NCBI GenBank assembly: GCA_014873095.1
Contig: CP050848.1
Span: 1,116,001-1,180,000 of the forward strand
DNA from: Planctomycetales bacterium ZRK34
GTDB lineage: Bacteria; Planctomycetota; Phycisphaerae; Phycisphaerales; Zrk34
DNA length: 64,000 nt
Direction: 5' to 3'
Shown here: piece by piece, positions 44,185 to 52,398 of the stretch
Numbering within the stretch: position 1 is the first letter of the stretch
Layout of the letters: each line of letters starts with the position of its first letter
The notes under the pieces: model-generated
Database searches by the model: none
The model's input: only the letters and a program-made list of their open reading frames with translations
What the model was told of the DNA's origin: nothing
Made by a program: the position numbers and the translations under genes

Positions 44185-46006
44185 GCCAGAGTCCTTTCGG
44201 GTCTACCTGCAGTACGCCCATGTCGCGCTGCAGTTCAAGTTCACTGACACGATAATTAACCAGGGCCGCGGTCAAACGGTTCTGGGCATTGAGCAAAGCG
44301 CTTTCGGCTTCGAGCACATCACGAATTTCCGAGCGGCCGGCTTGCAGAAAGAGCTTGGTGGATTCTACGCGGCGCTCGGCAAGCTGGACAGCCATCGCGT
44401 TAATCTGGTAGCTCTGGCGTGCTTCGAGCAGACTTCGCAAGCCGTCCCGCACGTCGAATTTGACCGAATCCTCGAGTTCCTGCACGTTGCGGGTGGCCCG
44501 TTCGAGGTTGATGTAGCTGTCGCGGTAGATGTTGCGTTCGGCGGTGCGTTCCCAAGGCAGATCGACCTCGAGCCCGGCGGTGTAGAACCCACGGCTGGGC
44601 AGCAGTCGGGCGTCCTCTGATCCGGCGGACCCGATCGATCGCCGCTCGCCGGCCGAGGCTGTTCCCGTCAGCGCCAGGCCCATCTGCAGCGCGTCGGCCG
44701 CCACGACCACCGCTCGCTGAGCGTCATACACGCGCCCCTCGCTGACACGCAGATCCAGCCGATGGTCCAACGCCAGCTTGATCGCCTCGACGGGATCCAT
44801 CTCATAAGGCCCGCCATCTTCACGCGAAGGCTCATCCAGAACGATCGGCGCGTCGAACGGCACGGCCTCGGGTTTGGCCTGCTGGGTCGGCGCGTGTGAG
44901 CCCAACCGCTTGCGGGATGCATCGGCCAGACGCTGAAGTTCCGAGTGATCGAGTATCACCTTCGCGTCGGTCGGCAGGCCGAGTGAAATCTTGAACGAGT
45001 CCAGCGACGCTTCATAGTTCTGCTGGGCGCTGATCCAGTTATCGCGGGCGCTGAGTTCATCCTGCCGGGCCTGGTCGACCTGCAGGTTGGAAAGCCGCTG
45101 GGCATCGGCCAGACGCCGCGCCCGCCGGGCGGAGATGATCAAACGCTCGTAGTTGCCCTGCGCGTTTTCGACGGTGTCGAGATTCTGCAGCACGCGCAGA
45201 TAATCCCGCGCCACCTGCACGGCGAAGGTCCGCTTGAATCTCGCAAAGCGCCAGATCTGGTAGATCAGGCTGCGCTCGGCCTGCGTCAGCGGTTCACGAA
45301 CGATGTGACGACCGGCGCCGCGCAGCAGCGGAATCGTCACCGACGCATCGGCCGCCAGCCCGATGGAGGACTGACCGTCGGATGAAAGCAGCTTGGCCAG
45401 ATCGACGATGAGTCGCCCGGTGAGGATCGCCCCGCTTTCAAACTGGCGCGACAGGGAAAACGAGCCGGTGTTCTGCAGACCCGTCGTCGGCGTGTCATCA
45501 CCACGATCGTGTGACAACAGCGACTCGAGCAAGCCTGTGTAGGTGTTGCGAAAATCATCGATCTGCAAATCAAGATCAAGCGCCGCACGGAAGACGTCTT
45601 CCTTCTGAGCCTGGTACTCACGACTGTTTCGCGCCCCGATCTGCAGGGCTTCGAGCAGCGTCAGGGTAACCGGCTGATCGGCCGGCCACGGCGGTACGAG
45701 CGTGTCACCTTCGGGCAGGCGCGCCGGCTGATCGGCCTCGGGCCAGTGCTCGGGTTTGTTCAGCGCATCGGTGCCATAACTGGCCGGCCCGCTGATGGGC
45801 AAATCCTGCAGAGCCAACAGCCGGCGGCGAAGCGTGTCGGCAGGCGTTTGAATCGTAAACGGTTCGGTCTGCCCCAGGGCTTCGGCCTGTCCGGCATCGA
45901 TGTGACCGGCGACAACCTGGTCAGCATCTTTGCGATAGTCCGATGGCGCACAGCCGGACACCGCGATTACAGCAACCACCAGAATTATCAGACCCTTAAA
46001 CCGCAT
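44156..46006 (-). CDS. TolC-like outer membrane efflux lipoprotein
   Basis: This 616-residue protein of the outer membrane efflux protein family has a signal peptide ending in AVSGC, giving a lipidated Cys18. The body shows two OEP-type repeats: LLEALQIGARNSREYQAQKEDV near residue 115 and, after a loop, VEAIKLALDHRLDLRVSEGRVYDAQRAVVVAADALQMGL, followed by long helices with heptad patterns. A TolC trimer would form the exit channel for the adaptor and ABC pair downstream. I chose the ATG at 46006 because the lipoprotein signal begins there; an earlier in-frame ATG at 46060 adds residues unlike a signal peptide. It is the first gene of the exporter operon. Confidence 0.9.
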   Translation of the reverse strand: MRFKGLIILVVAVIAVSGCAPSDYRKDADQVVAGHIDAGQAEALGQTEPFTIQTPADTLRRRLLALQDLPISGPASYGTDALNKPEHWPEADQPARLPEGDTLVPPWPADQPVTLTLLEALQIGARNSREYQAQKEDVFRAALDLDLQIDDFRNTYTGLLESLLSHDRGDDTPTTGLQNTGSFSLSRQFESGAILTGRLIVDLAKLLSSDGQSSIGLAADASVTIPLLRGAGRHIVREPLTQAERSLIYQIWRFARFKRTFAVQVARDYLRVLQNLDTVENAQGNYERLIISARRARRLADAQRLSNLQVDQARQDELSARDNWISAQQNYEASLDSFKISLGLPTDAKVILDHSELQRLADASRKRLGSHAPTQQAKPEAVPFDAPIVLDEPSREDGGPYEMDPVEAIKLALDHRLDLRVSEGRVYDAQRAVVVAADALQMGLALTGTASAGERRSIGSAGSEDARLLPSRGFYTAGLEVDLPWERTAERNIYRDSYINLERATRNVQELEDSVKFDVRDGLRSLLEARQSYQINAMAVQLAERRVESTKLFLQAGRSEIRDVLEAESALLNAQNRLTAALVNYRVSELELQRDMGVLQVDPKGLWREYDVTQSN

Positions 46007-46250
46007 ACGATGACCTTGGCAGAGGCAGTCTGCCAGTGTGAAGGCGTGTGTTGGGATCATTCTAACGGGGCAAACAGTCCCCTACAAATGTTTATAACGA
46101 AACTATTCGACCGCCTATTGCCTTCACAGGCATGCAGTTACACCCACCTGACGCCGGCTGTAGGGGTTTTACCCGGACCGCGATATTTTTTGGTCATCGG
46201 CTGCTAAGGTTTAAAGGAGCCGGGTCATTAGTACATGCGAGGTTCTCTGC

Positions 46251-46790
46251 ATGAGTCGTCCAGTTCCGACATCCAACGATCAGGTCCAGCTCGTTCAGCG
46301 GCTGTTCATCCGCCATTCGAGCACGCTGCGCGGTTTTATCCTCGGCTTGCTGCCGGACTTCCACATCGCCGACGACATTCTTCAAGATGTTTTCATGGTG
46401 GTGACGGCCAAGGCGGAGCAGTTTGAGCCGGACACGAATTTTTTCGGGTGGGCATCAACGATCGCCAAGCTGAAAGTGCTCGAATACGCCCGCGCCAGCC
46501 GTGGCGGGCCGCGGATGCTGTCACCGGAAGTGATCGAGTCGCTTTGCGCCGCCGCCCCGCCGATGGCGGACAACGCCGAACTCAGCGCCGCGCTGGCCGA
46601 GTGCGTCGGCAAGCTGGCTCCGCGGGCCAAAGCGGTCATTCAGATGCGCTACGGCGACGGCATCAAGCCGATGCAGATCGCTCGCAATCTCGACTGGAAA
46701 GACGAATCGGTTCACGTGGCGCTGTCCCGCGCCCGGGCCTTTCTGCGTGAATGCCTCAAACAGACTGTCGCTCGCCACCCGGGAACCTGA
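46251..46790 (+). CDS. ECF-type RNA polymerase sigma factor
   Basis: This 179-residue sigma-70 family protein has region 2 with LRGFILGLLPDFHIADDILQDVFMVVTAKAEQFEPDTNFFGWASTIA (the D-IxQDVF and F-x-W-ASTIA pattern) and region 4 with LAPRAKAVIQMRYGDGIKPMQIARNLDWKDESVHVALSRARAFLREC. It matches the planctomycete ECF type whose partner is a FecR-domain protein. That protein follows after four bases and probably acts as membrane-bound anti-sigma factor or sensor. It is likely to control the surface-protein and polysaccharide genes downstream. The 190-base gap before it contains CCCCTACA and TGTAGGGG, a spaced inverted pair of uncertain meaning. Confidence 0.92.
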   Translation: MSRPVPTSNDQVQLVQRLFIRHSSTLRGFILGLLPDFHIADDILQDVFMVVTAKAEQFEPDTNFFGWASTIAKLKVLEYARASRGGPRMLSPEVIESLCAAAPPMADNAELSAALAECVGKLAPRAKAVIQMRYGDGIKPMQIARNLDWKDESVHVALSRARAFLRECLKQTVARHPGT

Positions 46791-46794
46791 CCCC

Positions 46795-48369
46795 ATGGAC
46801 CACACGACACTCGACCATCTGATCGACGCCTACCTCGACGGCGATATCGCCGAGGCGGAGCTCGAGTCGCTTCAGCAGATGCTGATGAGCGACGCCGAGG
46901 CCAAGGCCCGGTTCTGGGAGGCGGTCCGCCTGCATGGGGCGATGCGTGAATTGTGCCTGACGCGCCAGGGCATGGACGCGATGCGCAGCCAGATGCAGAT
47001 GGCGATGCCGGCCCAGCGGTCCAGTCGCTGGCGGATCGGCGCGGCGATGGCTGCAGCAGCGGCAATCGTGCTGGCCGTCGGCGTGATGTTCTACACCTTA
47101 AATGGACCGCCAAGTGGACCGCAGGTCGTATCGTCGACGGCCCCCGCCGCGGTGGCAATGCTCACCGACCAGAATAGCGCCGTCTGGGCTGATCGACAGT
47201 CGCCGGCGACCGGGCAATCACTGAATCCCGGCCGGCTCAAACTCACTTCCGGCACGGCCCAACTCATGTTCGCCGACGGCGCGGTCGTCACACTCTACGG
47301 CCCGGCTGAACTCAAACTCGATCAGACCAACCTCGCCACGCTCACCGCCGGAACGCTCACCGCATGGGTCCCCGAACAGGCCCACGGTTTCACCGTCCAA
47401 ACCCCACGCGCCACCATCGTCGACCTCGGCACCGAGTTCGGCCTGCGGATCGCACCCGACGGGACCGGCCAGGTACACGTGTTTGACGGGCAGGTCCGCG
47501 TCACGCTCAACGAGGTCGGCCACTCCCCGCTGACACAGATTCTGCTGGCCGGACAATCCGCCGCGCTGGCCTCAACACAGACTCACACGCTGGTGGATCT
47601 GGGCCCGACCTCGCAGCAGCAGTTTGTCGGCTGGCGCACGCAGCAGCTTGACGTGGTCGACCTGGTCGCCGGCGGTGTCGGCACCACGCAGGCCGCCAAG
47701 CGCGGCATCAACCCCAGCAGCGGCCAACTGACCGCAAGCACCGCCGCACGCCCCACGACCAATATGTCAGCCCCCGTATTCAGCCGCGTCGATGACCCCA
47801 TGATCGACGGTGTGTTCGTCCCCGACGGCCCGACGCCGATCGATTCGACCGGCCACACCTTCAGCGGATTCCCCAACACAGCCGGCAACATGCTCGGCGC
47901 AATCTGGACATGGCGTCCAGGGCAAGGGCGATTCGTCGCTGGTCCCGTCGACAAGGTCTGCCCCGAACAGCGCGGCGTGATTTACATGCACGCCAACGCC
48001 GGGGTCACCATCGATCTGAACGCCGTCCGCCAGGCCCACCCCGGATGGCTGCCGAGCCGACTGCGGCTGGTCTGCGCCAACATCGAAAACGTCGACGGCA
48101 TCGATCCGCGTGACAACCAGCGCGTCGCCGCCGATCTGTGGGTCATCGTCGACGGACAGGCGCGATTCAAACGCACCGATGTGAACTCACGCGACGGCGT
48201 GTTTGAAGTCGACGTCGAACTGACCGGCGCCGACCGTTTTCTCACGCTCGCCGCCACCGACGCCGGCAACAGCTTCAACTACGACTGGCTCGCATTCGGC
48301 GATCCGGTCATGGAGATGATTTCGTACAGCGGCCAGAACGCCGCATCGCAGCAGGATCAACAGGAATGA
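46795..48369 (+). CDS. FecR-domain membrane protein, likely anti-sigma partner
   Basis: This 524-residue protein has an N-terminal helical zinc-less anti-sigma-like segment (LDHLIDAYLDGDIAEAELESLQQML), a single transmembrane helix near residues 80-103, and a FecR domain at about 125-260 (FADGAVVTLYGPAELKLD, HGFTVQTPRATIVDLGTEFGLRI, GQVHVFDGQVRVTL). The C-terminal 180 residues look like a carbohydrate-binding beta-sandwich of the NPCBM type. This arrangement suits a sensor of extracellular glycans that releases the ECF sigma factor encoded just upstream. The start ATG at 46795 follows the sigma stop by four bases. Signalling is inferred from family knowledge. Confidence 0.85.
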   Translation: MDHTTLDHLIDAYLDGDIAEAELESLQQMLMSDAEAKARFWEAVRLHGAMRELCLTRQGMDAMRSQMQMAMPAQRSSRWRIGAAMAAAAAIVLAVGVMFYTLNGPPSGPQVVSSTAPAAVAMLTDQNSAVWADRQSPATGQSLNPGRLKLTSGTAQLMFADGAVVTLYGPAELKLDQTNLATLTAGTLTAWVPEQAHGFTVQTPRATIVDLGTEFGLRIAPDGTGQVHVFDGQVRVTLNEVGHSPLTQILLAGQSAALASTQTHTLVDLGPTSQQQFVGWRTQQLDVVDLVAGGVGTTQAAKRGINPSSGQLTASTAARPTTNMSAPVFSRVDDPMIDGVFVPDGPTPIDSTGHTFSGFPNTAGNMLGAIWTWRPGQGRFVAGPVDKVCPEQRGVIYMHANAGVTIDLNAVRQAHPGWLPSRLRLVCANIENVDGIDPRDNQRVAADLWVIVDGQARFKRTDVNSRDGVFEVDVELTGADRFLTLAATDAGNSFNYDWLAFGDPVMEMISYSGQNAASQQDQQE

Positions 48370-48389
48370 GACCTTTTCGGAGAACAGAC

Positions 48390-49976
48390 ATGAGATTGCA
48401 CAAGAGAATCGGGTTCACGCTGGCCGCGCTGACGGCCGCCATCGTGGTGCAACATGCCTCGGCGACGCTGATCGTGCAGGACCGCCTGACCGACGGCGAT
48501 CGCACCGACAGCGAAGGCCTCGAGGCCGCCTTCCTCAGCGGAGGTAACGCCACGGCGAGCGTCGCTGACGACACCGGCGGACTCAACGACGACAACGCGG
48601 TTGACGTGGACCCCGCCTCGTTCGACGGCGTGGCGGCCATCTTCGATACCGATGGGGCTGGTGGTTTTGACGCAACGTCGATCATGATCGGCGAAAGTCT
48701 TGAAATGCGGTTCACCTTCCGCATCACCACCACGCCCGCCGACGGCGTCTTCCGTTACGGCATCCTCAACAACGGCGGTGATCAGCAGACCACCGACAAC
48801 CCCGGCAGCAACAACGACACCAACACGCTCGGCTTCGGCGTCGAAGTCGGCATCAACACCGGCAACGGCCGCTACATCATGGACTCCAACGGCGGCTCCG
48901 GCGGCGACGCCATGCTCGGCGGCACGGGCATTTCCACTGCAGAAAGTCTCGGATTCACCATCAGCGACAACGCCGTCCACGAAGGCGTGCTTCGCATCAC
49001 GCGCGGCTCGACTGGGTACAACCTCTCAGCGGAACTCGACGGCACTGCCGCCGCCGCGACGCACTTTTTCACTTCATCGCTCGAGAATTTCCACCAGCTC
49101 GGATGGATCAGCGGCAGCGGGGCCAACGAGTTCCGCGTCGATCATGTCGAACTCGATCACAACCTGCTTCAGAACGGAACCTTCGAGCGTGGCGCCCAGA
49201 TCACCGGCAGCGTCGACGGCAATGACGACGGCGCTTTCGACGATTTCGATCGCCACTGGACCAACAACAGCACCGTCGCGTCGGTCCACACCGGCCTGGC
49301 CGGCGAATCCACCACCGCCGCCTACCTGTCGGACTCGGCCGGCGATGCCTTCAGTCAGTCCGCCACCACAGGCGCCAACTTCCAGCTCGATTTCGACTTC
49401 GCCACCGAGAGCGGCGCCGGTTCCGATCGCTCGCTGAATCTCCTGCTGCAGAGCAAAGGCAGCGGCCAGATCAATCTCCGCGTCGACACCGCCGGTCGCA
49501 TCAACATCTTCGATGGCGGCTGGAACATCATCCCCGACCTCGGCACGATCACCTTCTCCGATGACACCGATGACGATTCAAACTTCGCCGACGATGTGCT
49601 CAATGCCTGGCATCTGACGATCATCGGCCACGGCTACGGCACCGCCGGCGCCAACTACGACGTGATCCTCTCCTCGGTCGACAATCCGCTGGATATCCGC
49701 ACGGCCACGGGCCTGACCTTCTGGCAGAACACCGCGCCCACCACTGCGTCGGAAGACGGGGTCAACCAGGTTATCTTCACCACGCAGTACGGCTCACCGT
49801 ACAACTCCAGCTTCAAGACCGACTTCGCCGTTGACAACATCTCACTGGTGAACACCGCGATCCCAACGCCCGCCGCCCTGCCGGCCGGGCTGATGGTTCT
49901 GCTGATCGTGATCGTCGCTCGGCGCGGTCGTACTCAGCGGGCCTTCGCGCGCCTTGGCTCCAGGAGAATCCGATGA
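48390..49976 (+). CDS. Secreted PEP-CTERM-type protein with concanavalin-like domains
   Basis: This 528-residue exported protein starts with a signal peptide (residues 1-25, ending HASAT). The body is beta-rich, acidic and glycine-rich, with two regions like concanavalin/laminin-G sheets. The C-terminal tail IPTPAALPAGLMVLLIVIVARR is a PEP-CTERM variant (proline-rich motif, hydrophobic helix, basic end), with a 17-residue basic extension after it. CGGAGA upstream is well spaced for the ATG at 48390; an ATG at 48366 overlaps the preceding stop and is less likely. Such proteins are exported and anchored by an exosortase, which is not encoded in this window. It lies directly behind the FecR gene. 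Confidence 0.8.
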   Translation: MRLHKRIGFTLAALTAAIVVQHASATLIVQDRLTDGDRTDSEGLEAAFLSGGNATASVADDTGGLNDDNAVDVDPASFDGVAAIFDTDGAGGFDATSIMIGESLEMRFTFRITTTPADGVFRYGILNNGGDQQTTDNPGSNNDTNTLGFGVEVGINTGNGRYIMDSNGGSGGDAMLGGTGISTAESLGFTISDNAVHEGVLRITRGSTGYNLSAELDGTAAAATHFFTSSLENFHQLGWISGSGANEFRVDHVELDHNLLQNGTFERGAQITGSVDGNDDGAFDDFDRHWTNNSTVASVHTGLAGESTTAAYLSDSAGDAFSQSATTGANFQLDFDFATESGAGSDRSLNLLLQSKGSGQINLRVDTAGRINIFDGGWNIIPDLGTITFSDDTDDDSNFADDVLNAWHLTIIGHGYGTAGANYDVILSSVDNPLDIRTATGLTFWQNTAPTTASEDGVNQVIFTTQYGSPYNSSFKTDFAVDNISLVNTAIPTPAALPAGLMVLLIVIVARRGRTQRAFARLGSRRIR

Positions 49977-51487
49977 GATACACAATAATCACCTGTCTGA
50001 TTGCGGCTGTCGCTTTTGCTGCGGCGCCGACCTTCGCCGACCTGATCGCGGAAGATCAGTTCATCATCGGCGGAGGCGACTATACCGCCTCGGCCAACAT
50101 CGTCGGCCAATCTTCTGCTTCATCGACGGGCTTTTCCGGTGGATGGTCGTTTGTTAATTCCAGCGTCTACGAGCCGCAGACGACCGGCCTGACCTACGGA
50201 AACGGCGCCGACATCGTCGGTCAACTCGCCAGCGCCGGCGGGTCGCTGCAGATCGACACCACGCCTTACAACGACACGCAGCGTGAAGTCAGCCACAGCT
50301 TCAACGCCTATCCGATATCGAGCACGTATTTCTTCTCGGCGCTGATGTCCGTGCCGTCTGACTCCGACGGCGAAAGCTATCTTCAATTGCGTGATGCTTC
50401 GGGTAGCAGCACTTCCGTCTCTTTCGGGTTTGATTCCAACCAGGCGGTGCTGCGTCTGAACAGCACGTCCACCGCCGTGCCGCTGACGGAATTCGTCGCG
50501 GGGCAGTCGATGCTGTTTGTGATGCGCGTCGATGTGGACGCCATCGGCGCGGACGACCGCATCTCACTGTGGGTCAATCCCACGCAGTACTCCTCGCAAT
50601 ACGCGGCCGGCCCGGCGAAGGTTGTTCAGACGGTCGATGTCTGGGACAACAGCTCGACAGCGACCCAGATCCGCACCGTGAATCGCAATCTCCAGTCTGC
50701 CGGCATCTCCGCCTACGACGAGGTGCATTTCGCCACCACCTGGCAAGACGCCGTGCCGTTGGCGATCGACAACGAAGTGCATGTCGGATTTCAGGAAGAT
50801 GTGCTGCCGACCGGTACCTACACGCACGTCGGCGGTGAGCTTCGCGAGAAAAACACCGGCAGCGGGTATGGCGTCGACTCCAACATCCGCGTCGGCAATC
50901 TCGAAGCCAACTCCGGCGTCGGCGACATGCGTACCGTGCTCGGTTTCGATGTGTCTTACCTGAGCGCCGATGACGTGGTCACTGAAGCCACGCTCCGCAT
51001 GGTCGTCGATTCGACCCAGGGCTCGAACCTCGGCACGCTCGAGCTGCACGCCCTGCTGCCCGGCGACGGCGGCGAAACGATGATCGAAAACCAGCTCAAC
51101 TGGAACAACCGCACCAGTGGCGACGCCTGGACCACGCCCGGCGGCGACATCGACCCGACCGTCCTGGCGTCGGTGAACATCGGCAATCCCTCGTCGCTGG
51201 CTTCCGGCGATGTGATCTCGTTCGAATCTTCCGCGGCGCTGGTCGCACTGGTGCAGGCGGCGCTGGACAACAACACGCCGCTTGAGTTGATCATCATCGC
51301 CCCGGATGCCGAAGCCGGCGCGACCAACTCGTTCATCCGCTGGCGATCCGATGACTTCGGATCGACGACCGACCAACTGATCAGCCGGCCGCTGCTGAGC
51401 GTCAGCGTGCTGGTGCCGACGCCCGCCGCCTTGCCGGCCGGGTTGATGCTGCTGACTTTCTGCGCCGCGCGACGCCGCCGTCGCTGA
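49973..51487 (+). CDS. Secreted PEP-CTERM-type protein with DNRLRE-like domain
   Basis: This 504-residue protein has a signal peptide (residues 1-22, ending TFADL). An N-terminal beta domain runs to about residue 260. A second domain (about 270-480) contains GTYTHVGGELREKNTGSGYG, DSNIRVGNLEANSG, MRTVLGFDVSYL, ATLRMVVDS and NQLNWNNRTSGDAWTTPG, which is the DNRLRE/CBM96 pattern seen in secreted glycan-binding proteins. The tail VPTPAALPAGLMLLTFCAARRRRR is a clear PEP-CTERM variant. It overlaps the preceding gene by four bases, so the two surface proteins are co-translated. A prepilin-like gene follows after 96 bases. Confidence 0.83.
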   Translation: MRYTIITCLIAAVAFAAAPTFADLIAEDQFIIGGGDYTASANIVGQSSASSTGFSGGWSFVNSSVYEPQTTGLTYGNGADIVGQLASAGGSLQIDTTPYNDTQREVSHSFNAYPISSTYFFSALMSVPSDSDGESYLQLRDASGSSTSVSFGFDSNQAVLRLNSTSTAVPLTEFVAGQSMLFVMRVDVDAIGADDRISLWVNPTQYSSQYAAGPAKVVQTVDVWDNSSTATQIRTVNRNLQSAGISAYDEVHFATTWQDAVPLAIDNEVHVGFQEDVLPTGTYTHVGGELREKNTGSGYGVDSNIRVGNLEANSGVGDMRTVLGFDVSYLSADDVVTEATLRMVVDSTQGSNLGTLELHALLPGDGGETMIENQLNWNNRTSGDAWTTPGGDIDPTVLASVNIGNPSSLASGDVISFESSAALVALVQAALDNNTPLELIIIAPDAEAGATNSFIRWRSDDFGSTTDQLISRPLLSVSVLVPTPAALPAGLMLLTFCAARRRRR

Positions 51488-51558
51488 ACCGATACGCCTG
51501 CACGCGATCATGTGACGAAAGCCGCATGGTCGCTTTCGAAATCAGGGACCGGGAATCA

Positions 51559-51580
51559 GGGCCAAGGCCCAAGGTTTTTT
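51559..51580 (+). terminator. Weak terminator-like hairpin before the prepilin gene
   Basis: GGGC-CAAG-GCCC (51559-51570) is a short stem-loop followed by AAGG and TTTTTT (51575-51580), four bases before the prepilin ATG. The stem is only four or five pairs, so read-through is likely. Confidence 0.3.
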
Positions 51581-51583
51581 CAC

Positions 51584-52339
51584 ATGGACCAGACATTCCA
51601 TTCGTCAGACGGCCAAGCCAAGCGTGGCGCTTTCACGCTCATCGAACTGCTCGTCGTTGTCGCCATCATCGCGATGCTGATCGCCATCCTGCTGCCATCG
51701 CTGGCCAAGGCCCGACAAACCGCCAAGGAAGTCACCTGCGGCGTCGACATCCGCACGCTTGTGCAAGTCTGCAGCATTTATGCGCATGACTACAAAGGTC
51801 ACTTGCCCCGCTTTCAGTACAATCCGGACAGCGAACACAATCACATCTATCCTTACTGGTCGTATCCGCACTGGCGAGACCTGTTTGAAAAAACCTACGG
51901 TCTGCAACGCAAACACTGGTATTCACCAAACAATGAAGTCTGGAATCACGACTACCTGTACTACTGGAACACCGGCGTGCGCGAAACCGCCACGAACATG
52001 GTCATGGGACGATTTTACCTTTGCTCATCAGGAACGGTCGACAAGCCGGCGCTGCTCAATTACATAGCGGACCCGATGTTGGGCACCGGCGCCACCGTGT
52101 TCGCCACCAAACTCAGTGATAAATCGCAGGTTAAGGTGATGTGGTCGGATTTGAACCGAATGTCCGGCGGACGCTTCGTCAACGGGGGCAACCGCTGGGG
52201 ATCCAACCACATATATGACCCCGACACCAACTTCCCCGTCGGCAACCATTTGGGCTATCTGGACGGCAGCGTCGAATGGGTGCAACCCAACGAGATCAAG
52301 CTACGCGTGGATTATGTCGGCATTCAGCTATATTGGTAA
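51584..52339 (+). CDS. Type II secretion/prepilin-like protein with N-terminal cleavage motif
   Basis: This 251-residue protein has the prepilin signature RGAFTLIELLVVVAIIAMLIAILLPSLAKAR: a short basic leader, processing before FTLIE, and a hydrophobic helix. The C-terminus carries NHLGYLDGSVEWV, similar to the H-X9-DG motif of planctomycete prepilin-like proteins, though the spacing between His and DG is only four residues. The body is rich in aromatic residues and has a Cys pair. In planctomycetes these proteins are secreted pseudopilins of uncertain role, many per genome. The ATG at 51584 gives a 17-residue leader. It stands between two groups of sorting-signal proteins. Confidence 0.83.
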   Translation: MDQTFHSSDGQAKRGAFTLIELLVVVAIIAMLIAILLPSLAKARQTAKEVTCGVDIRTLVQVCSIYAHDYKGHLPRFQYNPDSEHNHIYPYWSYPHWRDLFEKTYGLQRKHWYSPNNEVWNHDYLYYWNTGVRETATNMVMGRFYLCSSGTVDKPALLNYIADPMLGTGATVFATKLSDKSQVKVMWSDLNRMSGGRFVNGGNRWGSNHIYDPDTNFPVGNHLGYLDGSVEWVQPNEIKLRVDYVGIQLYW

Positions 52340-52398
52340 ATTCAAAAACAGTACAATAAAAAGCCAGACCACAAGAGAGACTACCCAGGAGAAGACAT

